Assembly: GCA_964058805.1 (NCBI GenBank)
Contig: CAXKVV010000562.1
Location: forward strand, 1 to 32,465
Source of the DNA: Schoenoplectus triqueter
Taxonomy: Eukaryota > Streptophyta > Magnoliopsida > Poales > Cyperaceae
Length of the DNA: 32,465 nucleotides
Direction: 5' to 3'
Shown here: piece by piece, positions 19,168 to 30,452 of the stretch
Position numbering within the stretch: the first letter of the stretch is position 1
Layout of the letters: each line of letters starts with the position of its first letter
The notes under the pieces: generated by a model
Told to the model about the DNA's origin: nothing
Seen by the model: only the letters and a program-made list of their open reading frames with translations
Databases searched by the model: none
Made by a program: the position numbers and the translations under genes

Positions 19168-19582
19168 TGTACGGTTTGAGATAAAAGTACGACCGACCCC
19201 ATCAGCCATGATAAGGTCTTCTTCTCCGGTGTTGCTTATTTTATTTGTATTTTTTTTTAGTGTTGGTTCTTCGAGGGGTTTATTTGGGGATTTGGGAATG
19301 GAACAATCCGAGTCATGTTAGGAGTTCAGGAGGAACCAGCTAGGACGAGGTGCATGAGCTAGTATGTGAACCGGAGAATGCATTTAGGTCGTGCGTTTAC
19401 TGCGTATGGAATAATGGATGTTGAGATACGTGCAGCACATATATATCAAGTAAGTTAATGATCCATTATGATGTATGACAGCAATATCGCACAGTACATT
19501 TGGTTATGATGTATGACAGCAATATTGCATACTACATATTTTTCTCTCTTATTTGAGTGGTGTTCATCATCTCCATTCATTA
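19168..19582 (+). other. 3' region of the glutaredoxin gene, with a 39-bp duplication
   Basis: Probably contains the 3' UTR, with a T-rich run at about 19248-19258 and AATAAT at 19410. The phrase TTATGATGTATGACAGCAAT occurs twice, at about 19465 and 19504, a direct duplication with 39-bp period and a few substitutions. Confidence 0.5.
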
Positions 19583-19766
19583 ATTGTCCACCTTTTATAA
19601 TTTGTCAACTACAATCATTTATTTATTAATTGAAAGCGTATATGCAACTGATAACTATTAAAGTTTAAATGACAAACTACTTAAACTTAATAGTTAACAA
19701 CTATATTTTTTCAGTTAATAAATAAATAATTGTAGTTAATTACAAATAAATAGCTAGGGGACAGTG
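19583..19766. repeat. Foldback element / inverted repeat
   Basis: The left arm (TTGTCCACC, AACTACAATCATTTATTTAT, AACTATTAAAGTTT) pairs with the right arm (AAACTTAATAGTTAACAACT, ATAAATAAATAATTGTAGTT, GGGGACAGTGGA). Arms are about 80 bp with a small spacer. A MITE remnant without coding potential. Confidence 0.65.
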
Positions 19767-19983
19767 GATAGACAGTAAGAGAGTGGACACTAAGTGTTTC
19801 CCTTGTTATTTTCCTGTTCAATCATAAATATTTTGGTCTTTCCACCTTGAGAGTGTTTTTTTTTCTGGACGAAAATAATAAGAACTATCAGGGGAGGGGA
19901 CCTGGGTAATAATGTCTTAGAAATTGATGAGTGAATATCTTTGTCCAACACTCTGCAATTTTGCACATGCTATTATATACATC

Positions 19984-20529
19984 TAGTGTTATAAAATAAC
20001 CCGTCTGGGTCAGACCCGATCAGATGGATCTGAGGCCGTGATCCGACCCGATCCGTCTCGTAGCCCCACCCAATGGATCTGTGACCCATTAAAACTGATG
20101 GGTATAGAACGGGTGTCAACAAAAAAAATATTCCAAAAAACCCACCTTGACCCGTTGGACCCGTAAAAAGCCGACCTGCCCCCGCCCCGACTCGACTCGG
20201 AAAACCCGTGCAGACCCGACCCAATATCCGGTAAACCCGGAAAATTAAAAAAACAAAAAAATCCAAAAAAAAATTAAAAAGTTTTTGGTCAAGAATATAA
20301 ATGGTTATATATTTTTAATAATAATTTTCGGAATTTTTGAGAATTTATTTGAATATTTTTTGGGTTACTTAAAAAAAATGAAAAAAACAATCGATCCATC
20401 CCATTCCCGACCCGACAGGTCACAATCTAACCCTCAAAATAAATTCATACTAATTTGTCCCGTGCTAACCCGTTCATCCGTTCTGACCTGTAGAATCTCA
20501 TCCCGACCCGACTCATTTTTAAAACACTA
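19984..20529. mobile_element. hAT-like MITE with exact 8-bp target duplication
   Basis: The 546-bp element starts TAGTGTTATAAAATAACCCG and ends CTCATTTTTAAAACACTA, an imperfect inverse. TATACATC flanks it exactly at 19976-19983 and 20530-20537; eight bases is the hAT duplication length. Sub-terminal DNA is packed with GACCCG/CGGGTC-type words in both ends, while the centre is AT-rich. The frames at 19973-20266 (-) and 20285-20542 (+) are by-products of this repetitive text. Confidence 0.85.
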
Positions 20530-20537
20530 TATACATC

Positions 20538-21806
20538 AATGAAGTATTATGTTGCTATTTAAGTTTAAATATAAATAGAAGATTTTGATTCTAATTTTCT
20601 AGCCAATTTTTTTTTTAAAAAATCATCCAAATTGTATAATGCAAAACACTATAAATCGATACGTTACGTAACAAAAAAAAATTAGAAAACTGATCTAAGC
20701 GTTCAATCGGATTGAATTATTTATACTTTAATAGCGGGGCCTTCTTATCTAGATATAAAGATAAAAAATCTTTTCAAAAAAAAATTGAGGAAAAATAAAC
20801 AGTAATTAAGTGGCCAGGATTATCCACTAAAAAGTGGTTGAGTCAAAATTAAAGGACGTGTTTCTTGAGAAAGCGACAGAATTTGTATGGAGCGGTGCTA
20901 TCGTTTATGACAAGGATTCTAATGGTTTTGTGTGTGTGTGTGTGTGTGTGTTACAGAAATCACATTTTTTTATTATTTAAACCTTTATATTTAAATATTG
21001 AGTCAAAATCATTGATTTGGTTTGTATTTATTAGATATGCTGTACATGATAATTTTTATGAGTTTACAACATTAATTATTTTATACTAGATCAGTTTAAA
21101 AAAAATGAATGAATCTATATAGTTAATCATGATTAATTAAATTTAATATGTTTATTTTTAATAAATTCATTTAGCTTAAAGTAAACTAAAAAATCATAAA
21201 ATTCTATGTGCGTACATCTTTTATGGAGATAAATATGAACAATTGTGGATACAAAATTTGAAATATAAGTAAAGGAGAGATTTTGTGTTATTTTGTGGTA
21301 TCAAATTTTTGTTGCAATTTTAGTTTTACATCCTTCTCATAATTTAATTTATTTTGGTAGAATTCACTAGCTCTATTGTGCTTGTACTCTTTTTTTTTGT
21401 ATTGTATTTCATTTTTCTTGAGTTCAGAACTTGAGTGATGGATTTCATGTTAATATTTAAAGCTATTTATATCTTTAATTTCGACAAATGAAATGTAGTG
21501 TACACTTTTATAGATATAATAATTATTACTTCTTCAATAAATTACACCATTCACCAAATTGCATAACATTTGTAAAGATCCATATTTAAAATATAAAACA
21601 ATAAATTTTACTTGAAATTATATAAATATTAAAACAAAATTAATATGTAAGAAAAAAAATGTCTATCATTTTTGTAAGTCTTAAAACTCATTTTCAGATG
21701 ATCTCAAAAGATATTGTTAAAACTGTAAAGATAAATTATTATCCACGAATCCTCTTATCATCAGAAAAGAGAGAAAAAAATAAATGTTATCCGGTCTCTC
21801 CTATTA
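20538..21806. other. AT-rich spacer with a (GT)n tract
   Basis: No gene recognised. A TG microsatellite is at about 20929-20951. The 74-codon frame around it (20865-21089) encodes valine/cysteine repeats from the microsatellite and is not credible. Confidence 0.5.
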
Positions 21807-21814
21807 GGACTAAC

Positions 21815-22202
21815 TAGGGGTTGTCAATTATCGATCTGATCTGAACCCGATCCGACATGATCCGAAAATAAATGGGTCGAATATGGGTTTAATTTTTTTT
21901 ACCTGAATCGGATTGGGTTGATTAATTATATTTTTTAAAGTAATTTTATGATATAATACTAATTAAAGTTTAAATATACACTGATTTTATACTAATTAAT
22001 CAATATTTAATTATTAAAAATTATATAAAAATAATTAATAAATATTTAATTATTTTACACGGGTCGGGTCGACCCGTGACCTGATCAGGTCAGGTATGGG
22101 TTAAGATTTTTTGACCCGAAATTTATCAGATCGGACCAAAAAATTAATAAAATAATATGACCCGACCCGAACCCGATCCGACCCGACCCATTAACACCCC
22201 TA
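21815..22202. mobile_element. hAT-like MITE with exact 8-bp target duplication
   Basis: The 388-bp element starts TAGGGGTTGTCAATTATCG and ends ACCCATTAACACCCCTA. GGACTAAC flanks it exactly at 21807-21814 and 22203-22210. Both sub-terminal regions carry repeated GACCCGA/GATCCGA words (for instance GACCCGACCCGAACCCGATC near the right end). The middle is AT-rich and no protein is encoded. Confidence 0.88.
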
Positions 22203-22248
22203 GGACTAACCGATTAAGATAGTAAGATGTGCTCTGTTTTTTTGGAAT

Positions 22249-22447
22249 GAGGGTTCCAATGATATCATTTTTGTATGTTATCAAATATCATCAACTCATT
22301 TTTAATTTATATTTTAAATTTTGACACTTAAATTTGAAATTCAATTATTTGGATTTAAAATTTGATCATCAAAATTTAAAATATAAATTAAAATTTTAAT
22401 TAAATGAATTCGATGACATAAAATTAATTAATGATATTAAAACCCTC
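22249..22447. mobile_element. Small foldback MITE
   Basis: Starts GAGGGTTCCAATGATATCAT and ends AATGATATTAAAACCCTC, with inner arms AATTTATATTTTAAATTTTG and CAAAATTTAAAATATAAATT also pairing. About 199 bp, nearly entirely an inverted repeat. No clear target duplication was fixed. Confidence 0.65.
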
Positions 22448-24315
22448 CTCTTTTGAAATAATTCTTTTGTTTCTTTAGTTCGACAAGTTCAGCTCTGAAA
22501 ATCCAAATTGATTTTCATCCGGATGCCTAGTCATTATTGACGTGAACTAGGTGCATTAAGTTTAGACCTTGAAGAAATAGTGAAATCTACCGTTATTTTT
22601 AACTTTTTACATCGCACGATGGCATCTACATAAATACGAATTAAGGTGTTCCCTCGATGTGTGACCAAGTTGACATTTCAGTTGTTTCAGTACTGTACCA
22701 GTACTTTTCGCAACCGGTACAGAATCAGTGCGTAATCTAAGCGTCAAAGCTGCACAGCTACCTTCACCAAAAGAAAAAAAAAAGAAGAGGAGAAATAAAA
22801 AATGTGGTTGTGTGCGTAAATAGGAACCGTTCACTTGGATAATAAATTTCTGCCAATAAAGGAGTTAGATTAATAATTGTTCAATAAATATTCACTGTAA
22901 ATGAATCAGACTCTTTCAATAAATTCCGCAGTCTAATAATTTCAAAACATCTGATAAGTTTAGAATAAATATTTGTTATAATAATAATAATGGGTTGTAA
23001 TTATTGAGAAACAAACACAATGCAAAACAGAGTGGTGGGATCAGGGTTTCAATCTAAATTCTGTTAAAATTTGTATTAAATGCAATCAATGATTCAGATG
23101 CCACTAAAATATGACATCAGACTACGAGTGAGGAGTGATCACTCAAAAAGTCTGAATGCGAGTTTTACACCGTAAAGCCCTCATTTAAAATGTATTTATA
23201 CAGAGATCATGCTGACGATTTAACTAGGCAACAAGAGGATGATTTGCAGAGATTGAAATTGATACTGTCGTTATACGTGCATTTTTCATCAATATTTTAC
23301 ATTTGTTTTGATCCAAGTATTCAGTAAAGAACTATAAAAAAACAAGTACTATTTTTTTATGATAGTACACTCTTTTTTTTTTAAATTTGGAATAATTGAA
23401 AGTTTATTTTTGGGAAAAAAAAAGAAAGAAACTGTAAAATCGTATTTTGTGTTTCCAGTTTGTACATTTTACAAGTTCGATTAACTAAATTTGAAATAAA
23501 TTTAATTCCCATCAGCTCTGAGATCGTATCGTGTTTAAAAAAATAGTGATTGTTGTCAATAGCAACTTTTTAGCTGTTTGTCCATATCAGCCCCAAAACA
23601 AGTGCATGTTGAAGAGTATTTTAATAGCAGGGATTAGAGAATAATTAAGTGAGACTCATAATATAATACCAAAAATTATCTCATTACGAAATAACCAAGA
23701 AGATATACATTCATTTAGAAAATATATAGAACGGGTAGTCCACAACAACATTTTTTAATTTTTAATACACATGACTTAAATTTCATCTTAAGTATATTAA
23801 ATATATTACTTTAAATGAGGAGAGAGAAAATTATATACTAATCATTATAGATGAAAATATTTTTCATTATATATGATCATTTTTAGATAATCGTATATTT
23901 AATTATATTATTTGTTATAATAATAATATACATCTTTAGCATTTAAAAAAATATATTTAATTTTTTTTAATGTGATTTTTTATTAAATATATTTTAAAAT
24001 TTATATTTTTAATAAATTATTTGAAGACTATATTATCAGAGACTCGGGATAAAACCCGAATTCCGACCGTAGTAGTGAGAAATTATGGAGGCTGGACTAT
24101 TCAAAAATACCGATTATTAATGCCAATGGCTGAATGACACGCTGAAATAAATATTTTAGTGTGGCTAAATAGGAGTACTTTCGCTCAAGTCGAGCAGACA
24201 AATAACTAATTGTTTAGAAATTATTTATGGAAGGCTCGACACAGCACTTGTTTCAAAAGCATGATTGAGCTAAAAATAGACAACTATTCCTTCGTATTTT
24301 AGGATTTTTAAAAGG
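22448..24315. other. Spacer without recognisable gene
   Basis: Mostly AT-rich. The part at about 22600-22790 is less so, but its frame (22607-22834, -) is not recognised. CTCGGGATAAAACCCGA near 24043 is a small inverted repeat. Confidence 0.4.
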
Positions 24316-24365
24316 GATTTGAAACTGTTACCAGATACGTGATTTGAAACTGTTATCTGATACGG
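24316..24365 (+). repeat. 25-bp direct tandem duplication
   Basis: GATTTGAAACTGTTACCAGA and following bases at 24316-24340 recur at 24341-24365 with two or three changes (TTATCTGA for TTACCAGA). Confidence 0.8.
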
Positions 24366-25230
24366 AGTATTTATTATACACGGTATATATATGAATTATT
24401 ATGCGTCGTCTTAATGATTTTATTATACCATTCATTTTATATATTACTATCATTCATTATGCATATTAATGGTATTAACTAATTACTATATAAAATGAAT
24501 ATAAAATAAAATAGTATAATAAATTTGTTAACATATATAATAATTGTATATAATGTGCATAAAATAATAACGTGCATTCTAGCACAAAATATATGCACGT
24601 TGAATAGAAATTTAAGAGCATGGGTCGAATCTAATTGTGTGGGAGAGAATAAAAATAAACAGATGCAATGACTGACTAGAATCTTCAAAAAAAAATTAAG
24701 AATATAAATTCAGCGGTGGGGAGAGAATAATGTGTCACATATGCCGTCAATTGACTCTTAAACAAGTACTCGTCTGCGCACTTTGCATGGTTATCTTTCA
24801 CTCGACGAAATTAAATTTTCCCTACCTTAAAAAATATATATTTTTCATGGGCATATTATCATTTTTTTTCTGGTAAGAAATATGGGAATCAAATTCTCAA
24901 ATTCGTAGAAACCAGTTAATATATGAACATATTATCATTCCGTCATGTTTTCGTTACAACGAGCTAATATGTTTCTTTTTGATATATATATATATATACC
25001 CACGAATCGGATTAAACCTCCAACCCAAGTATCCGACGACCCCATACGGTTCGTATTATCAAATTTGATGTTAATTCGAGGGGAGGATGCAAGAGAACTT
25101 GTGAAATTGATAGAAATTGTGAGAGTCAGTCAAATCCAATATGTGGAAATTTTTATTAACCTTAGATATCAGAATGTTCAATTCATTTATGGACTTTTAC
25201 TCTCGACATAAATTAATTTGTGCAATTTGC
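24366..25230. other. AT-rich spacer
   Basis: The 88-codon frame 24945-25211 (+) has no motif or family resemblance that I can see and passes through a TA microsatellite, so it is not called as a gene. Confidence 0.4.
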
Positions 25231-25259
25231 TTATGAACATCCTTTCTAATTATATCGCA

Positions 25260-25960
25260 AAACTTTTGATAACAATAAACTAGTGAATAAAGAAATTATC
25301 ATGATTCATATAAAAAAAATAGCTAATTTAACCTTAGCCTCGTTGAAAGAAACAGTGAGAGAAATGTTATCTACCTCTTAAACAGTTGATGGTGTTGGTC
25401 TAAAATATTTTAGGTTATCCCTTCATTTACAAAATGATCTTTATAAAATTCAACTGCATGGGTTTGAAAAGTTTGAAATCTTTAGACTCCTCCCTTTCAA
25501 TAATCAACCTACGGATTGCATATTTTTTTCCCAATATACTAGATCTTATTTTACGAAAAATAATTTCTATTTGTTTCCTCCTCAGAAATACAATTTTTTT
25601 CCCGGACATTTCAATGTAAACTATGAGTACGAAAGATATCAAATAACTCTCTAATATAGGAAAGCAAATTATCCGAACCTCTAATGCCCTCCAAATCCTT
25701 AATTTTAACAAAAAAAATTCTTAAATTTATACTCCAACCCTTATGTTTTTTATCTCAAATGAACAATCTCATTTGTCATTTATTAGCTTTATCAACTCTT
25801 AAAAATATAAAAAAGAAGATAAATTTGATTCTAATCAGATTACTAGATTGTGTATTATTTTGTTTAGACTTTATTAAGTCCTCTCTATATATGCCTTTAG
25901 GACAACATATTGGATATGGACTCAACATTATCAGTTTTTATGCTGGAACTTGTTATTGAT
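25260..25960 (-). other. Unassigned region with long open frames; possible decayed LINE
   Basis: Long frames overlap here on both strands (25427-25711 minus; 25434-25619 and 25684-25959 plus). Read on the minus strand across one frame change and stops, the text near 25300-25445 gives pieces such as DHFVNEG, NILDQHHQLFKR and VSFNEAKVKLAIFFMNHD. This order is faintly like the stretch before the reverse transcriptase core of plant L1-type LINEs (hydrophobic H-F, then ILD, then E-x-x-x-A-x-F-x-M). No catalytic motif is present, and the assignment is weak. Confidence 0.15.
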
Positions 25961-28592
25961 ATTTATAGAATGGTCCTTTATTAAAAAAAATTACAGTTGA
26001 ATGACACACAACATTATTTTTGAGTGATCGATAGAACAGGTATTATTGACAATAGAGATAATATATTATCATATAGTTTAAAGGAAAAAATGACAATTTC
26101 GTGATTACAAAATACTAAAGGCGTGATTTCCCATAGCACAAACAACTTCAATTTGTAGAGATAACTATAGACTAATATATTTACAATATTTGTATTTTTA
26201 AAAATTGAAAACACCCGTGAGATGTCGGTGAAAACTGAATATATATTCTATAACTGAAAATTACCAAATATGTGCATAAAATTAGAATTAATTAAATTAT
26301 GAAAAAAATATGATAATATAAATCTCTCAGGTCATAGGTCTTTATAAACCAATAAAATTGAATTAGATAGAAAATTATAAAATCAAACTTATAACAATTT
26401 TGTATTAATGAAACCATAAATAAAAAAATTAGAATAGAAGTCAACGACAAGCTTACATTAGCAAATAGATTCATGTCATTACTGGTAGACAAGCTTGAAC
26501 TAGAAAACTAATTTATACCATTACCTGTGACATCAATTTCTGAAAAAAAAATTAAAAGTTTGAAACAATAAGAACAATCAAACTTTGCACACTATTACAT
26601 TCAACCAATTATCAGCAATATTTCAAACACAATTTGGGCTTCTGAACTATTCTATGTGCTAGGAGCCTAGGACTGAGTTGGGGACGACTTTGTTGTTGAA
26701 GCTTCGTGTGCTCCTACAATTGCTCAGCATAACAATAATCTATTTCAACTATTTTATTGCGCCTTGTTCCTTGGTCTTGAATTCACATACATGTACATCA
26801 GCAATTTATACCATTTGAAAGTCTACATGCACTGATTTCTGGTATCGAACAATTATCCCTCTCTCTTTTTTTTTTCTTGTTTTTCTCTAATATGTCATAA
26901 CCAAAGTGTGTATAGAAGTTGGAAGGATATAAACAAACTTGCATGAAAAAAAATCCAAGAAGTAACAAAAATAAAATAAAAAAAAAACACTATACTTGAA
27001 AAACTGCTGATATGGTTCTCATTATAATGAACTAACCCAAATGAATTCGGCTAAAATGAGGGACCCAACATTAGAGAGATAAAAGATATGAGATAGAAAT
27101 GGTATTAAAATAATATTATGAAAATATTTTTATTATATATGTTGGATGTTTTTCAATTGTTTTGATCATATATGATCAAGTATCACCAAAATAATATCTT
27201 AAAATAATATAATAAATTTTAGAAGTACGGAAATTATTATTGGAATGATTTAATAATTTGTAAAATTATATCTTGTTTAGCTTCTGTAGAACTTAACAAA
27301 AATGTTTTTTAAGTTGTTCGTGTGTTTTTAAACGATATAATAATTTTCAAACTAGATTCTATTATCTCTATCTTCTGGCATCAAAGAATTGAACAAATAT
27401 TTTGTAATTTTATCTTTATCGAGTGCCATAGTATAATTTCATCTTTCAGACATTATACAGAGCAGGATTCATTTGTTATTTTTCTCTCTAACGCCATCAA
27501 GTTCGATGGGAACCAATTCCTCCCTAAATCCTCTATTTCTGCCTACTATCCGTGATATATATAAATGATTCTTGGGAAAAAATAGCAAACGGAAAAATCC
27601 ATTATGATGATTTGAAAGACAACCAATCAAAAAATTTCGACTTATCCCTCTTTACCGTCTCAATAAAATAAAAAATTCAAGTTTCCTCAAAGATCCATCA
27701 ACTAGCCGACATGTATAAAGAAATATAGAACTGTGACAATAACTTTTACCTCTTGTTGTTAACTTATATGGACCAAATTTTAACTGGGTGTGAAGGATTT
27801 TAATGGGCCGCATTTTTGTTATTTGTACTGGTGGTTATAATGGCTCATAAGCTTCTACACAGAAAACTTCACATGGATGGTTTGTTTGTGGTGCCAAAAT
27901 GCTGAACATTGATCAACACTGCTCAAGGGTTGGTTTCTTGATTTGAAGGCTACACATGTGAAGCAAATTGAAATTGCTTGCCGACCATTTTTCATTTCAC
28001 CACAAATATGAAACAAATTGAAAGTGATTGGTGATTACCCTTTTATTCAAGCTTGTGTTTTTCTCCAAATTAGAGCCCCGGATGTTCATTCACTTTCCTC
28101 CTAAGATCAGATATTTTATATTGTTTATTATTGCCATTTTTCGTTTCAACCAGACAGCTCACCCTGGCACCTTAATTATTCCATATCATTTTGTTCCTGA
28201 TAGTTGCAAAATGAGTTTAATCAACTCGGATCAAACATGCTAAGTTGTTTATTTTTTTAACAAAAAATTATACTCTTTATGTTCTCTATCCCTCGTTTGT
28301 TAGCCGTAATAAAAGTATAGTAAGCACTTTACAACTCTTCAAAAAATAAAACGCAAGTGATTTAAGGTTGCATAAAGTTAAAGCACCTCCCATAGATGTT
28401 TCAAAATTAAGTTATCAATTTTTTTCTCTTTTAATATTTTTTGCACAAATTATTTCATAAATTTATTTCACTATTATCAAACACTACTGCTTTAAGATGA
28501 TCTAATTTTTATTCCGCGTGAACTTTACTATGGTTGGTATGGTGTTTTCAAGAGTTGTTCAACAATTTTAAATTCTTCAAGGTTGCATACCG
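25961..28592. other. Long AT-rich spacer, no gene supported
   Basis: Frames at 26014-26214, 26292-26492, 27322-27555 and 28028-28243 are short, AT-driven and unrecognised. The stretch at about 27780-28020 is less AT-rich and could be transcribed, but shows no protein motif. A perfect palindrome GATCATATATGATC lies near 27166. Confidence 0.4.
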
Positions 28593-29244
28593 TGTTAGGA
28601 TTTTACTGTATGGCTGTGATTCTCTAGTAAAGCTCAAACATAAATTATGTTACCTTGACCCATATTATCGGTCTTCCAAAGAAATACAACTTCGTTGATC
28701 ACCAGACTCCTTTAGTCTTCCAGTAATCTTCTTCTAATCCGATGGAGTAATTGAGAGGACCGGTGTCGATAGTTTCTTCTCTTCTGGAACTGTGTTAAGA
28801 GAGAGAGATATGGATCTGTTGGGAAACGAAAGGGTGGTAGAAAGTGGGGAAAATGATAGTAGTTTCAAAACCAATAATATCCCTGCATATATATGGACGC
28901 CCATATAACTGAGTGCAGTTATATCTTAACGGGTCCATATCGGATCCAGATTCTCTCTTAACTGGTTCGTTGCTTAATCAGAAAGTTATCTATAATTGTG
29001 TTCTCTGTGATCAATAACATAATTGTATTATTATCAGACTTTATATAATTCAGATCATCACTAAATTATAAAGTCATTAATACGCATTCTACACATTAAA
29101 TGATCCACTTCTCATGATATATAATAAACTCGATACAGAATTTAATCACTTCATTACGGATATAATTTGACAGTCCATTATATAATATATATTTATTACA
29201 TATAAACCCATATATGTTATAATTAATAATAATTAATTCCAACA
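28593..29244 (-). mobile_element. Solo LTR, probably Ty1/copia
   Basis: The 652-bp unit, read on the minus strand, begins TGTTGGAATTAATTATTATT and ends AAAATCCTAACA, so it has TG...CA ends in short inverted repeats (TGTTGG/CCTAACA). It is flanked by TACCG (28588-28592) and TACCA (29245-29249), a 5-bp duplication with one change. Inside are a TATATA word near 28890 and an exon-like GC-richer stretch near 28670-28850, usual for plant LTRs. No internal retrotransposon region or second LTR is nearby, so recombination between LTRs is the likely origin. Orientation is inferred from the TGTTGGAATT end. Confidence 0.72.
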
Positions 29245-29249
29245 TACCA

Positions 29250-30452
29250 AACCTCTGAAATTATATTGGAATGTCTCTCGATTAAAACAGCGAGCAATGG
29301 TATATATAATTTTCTCTCCACTTTTTGGGAAAAAGGTCGATTTGATCAAACGTAGTTTTATCACTTTGTTATTTTCATTGTTATCCAACTCCACAAAGAA
29401 AAAAGATAAGACAGGCCAAAGGACCATGTGAATATTTGAAGTTGCAAAACATAGATTTGTCTTAGTAAGAGGATTGAATTTGCAAAACAATTGGCAAGTT
29501 TACTTTAAGGTACCATTAAATGGATCAAAAACGAACTATAAAGACCAAAGAGGTTAACATTTCATTAGAATTCCAGGGGAGCAGTCCATGTTAATTTCAT
29601 TTTACGTGATTAAAGAGGGATTATCAACTTAGCAAAACTCTGCACAAAAGCTGAAATGAAAGAAAACAAACTTCAAGCTCAGTTTTTGTAAATCAAGCAA
29701 TGATGCGTAAATCATCCAAAAATTAGAAAAAAAGAAAAAGTGAACTGTTTAACATACTTTACACTCATAAGCTCTCTAAAATAAACCAATGTAGAGAGAG
29801 GAAGGTGTTAGCGGCATACAATTACTAGGTAGACGGCTAATTTGGGAAATACATAAGAAAACGAATCAGCCGCAAGAAAAAGAAAGCAGTAAGAAAATGA
29901 ATCAGCTGACGAAACAGTAACCTAAACGATATACACTTGATCCCAAAAAAAACAAAATCAATGATGCCACATCCCACCACGTTAGTTTACCATATGTATG
30001 CGGTATGACTAACTACAATGAATGCAGTATGGTACACAAGCGCAAGTCAGCTCAAATTATGATCTTTAATGACACTTATAGTTAGGCATTATTCACCAAA
30101 TTTAGCTTTTAAATTTTGTATTCATGCTATATTTAAAAGGCTAAACCCATCTAGTCATTCAGGTAGTTGAGGAAAGTAACTGATCAACTTAACCTAACTT
30201 CATCATAGATTTGACAATGCTAGAATTTGGCAATGAGTGAAAGGTGAACAAAATTGATCAATACATAGCATTTGAACAGGTTTTTGGTAAAACAAATTTG
30301 GCCCATACGGTTTCCGTATAGTTATCCCAATAAGAGAACCAAGTGAAACAACATACATGTCCATTAGACTTGCAAAAACAGTCACAAAAGCAAAAGGTAA
30401 CAAAAAATAAAAATGACATAAATTAAAGAAGTCTTCGGGGTAAGCTAATTAA
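29250..30452. other. Downstream region of the ARF gene
   Basis: AT-rich spacer including the likely 3' UTR of the minus-strand ARF gene nearest 30452. No sign of further ARF exons, in particular none encoding a PB1 domain, was found on the minus strand. The frames 29233-29490 and 30203-30403 are unrecognised. Confidence 0.5.

Noticed and set aside
18591..19202. Antisense and alternative frames over the glutaredoxin gene
   Set aside because: They are shadows of GC-rich coding sequence and lack family motifs.
19973..20542. Arg/Gly- and Pro/Arg-rich frames
   Set aside because: They are produced by the repeated GACCCG words in a hAT-like MITE.
20929..20951. TG microsatellite considered as part of a 74-codon gene
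   Set aside because: The frame depends on the repeat and has no motif or conserved neighbour.
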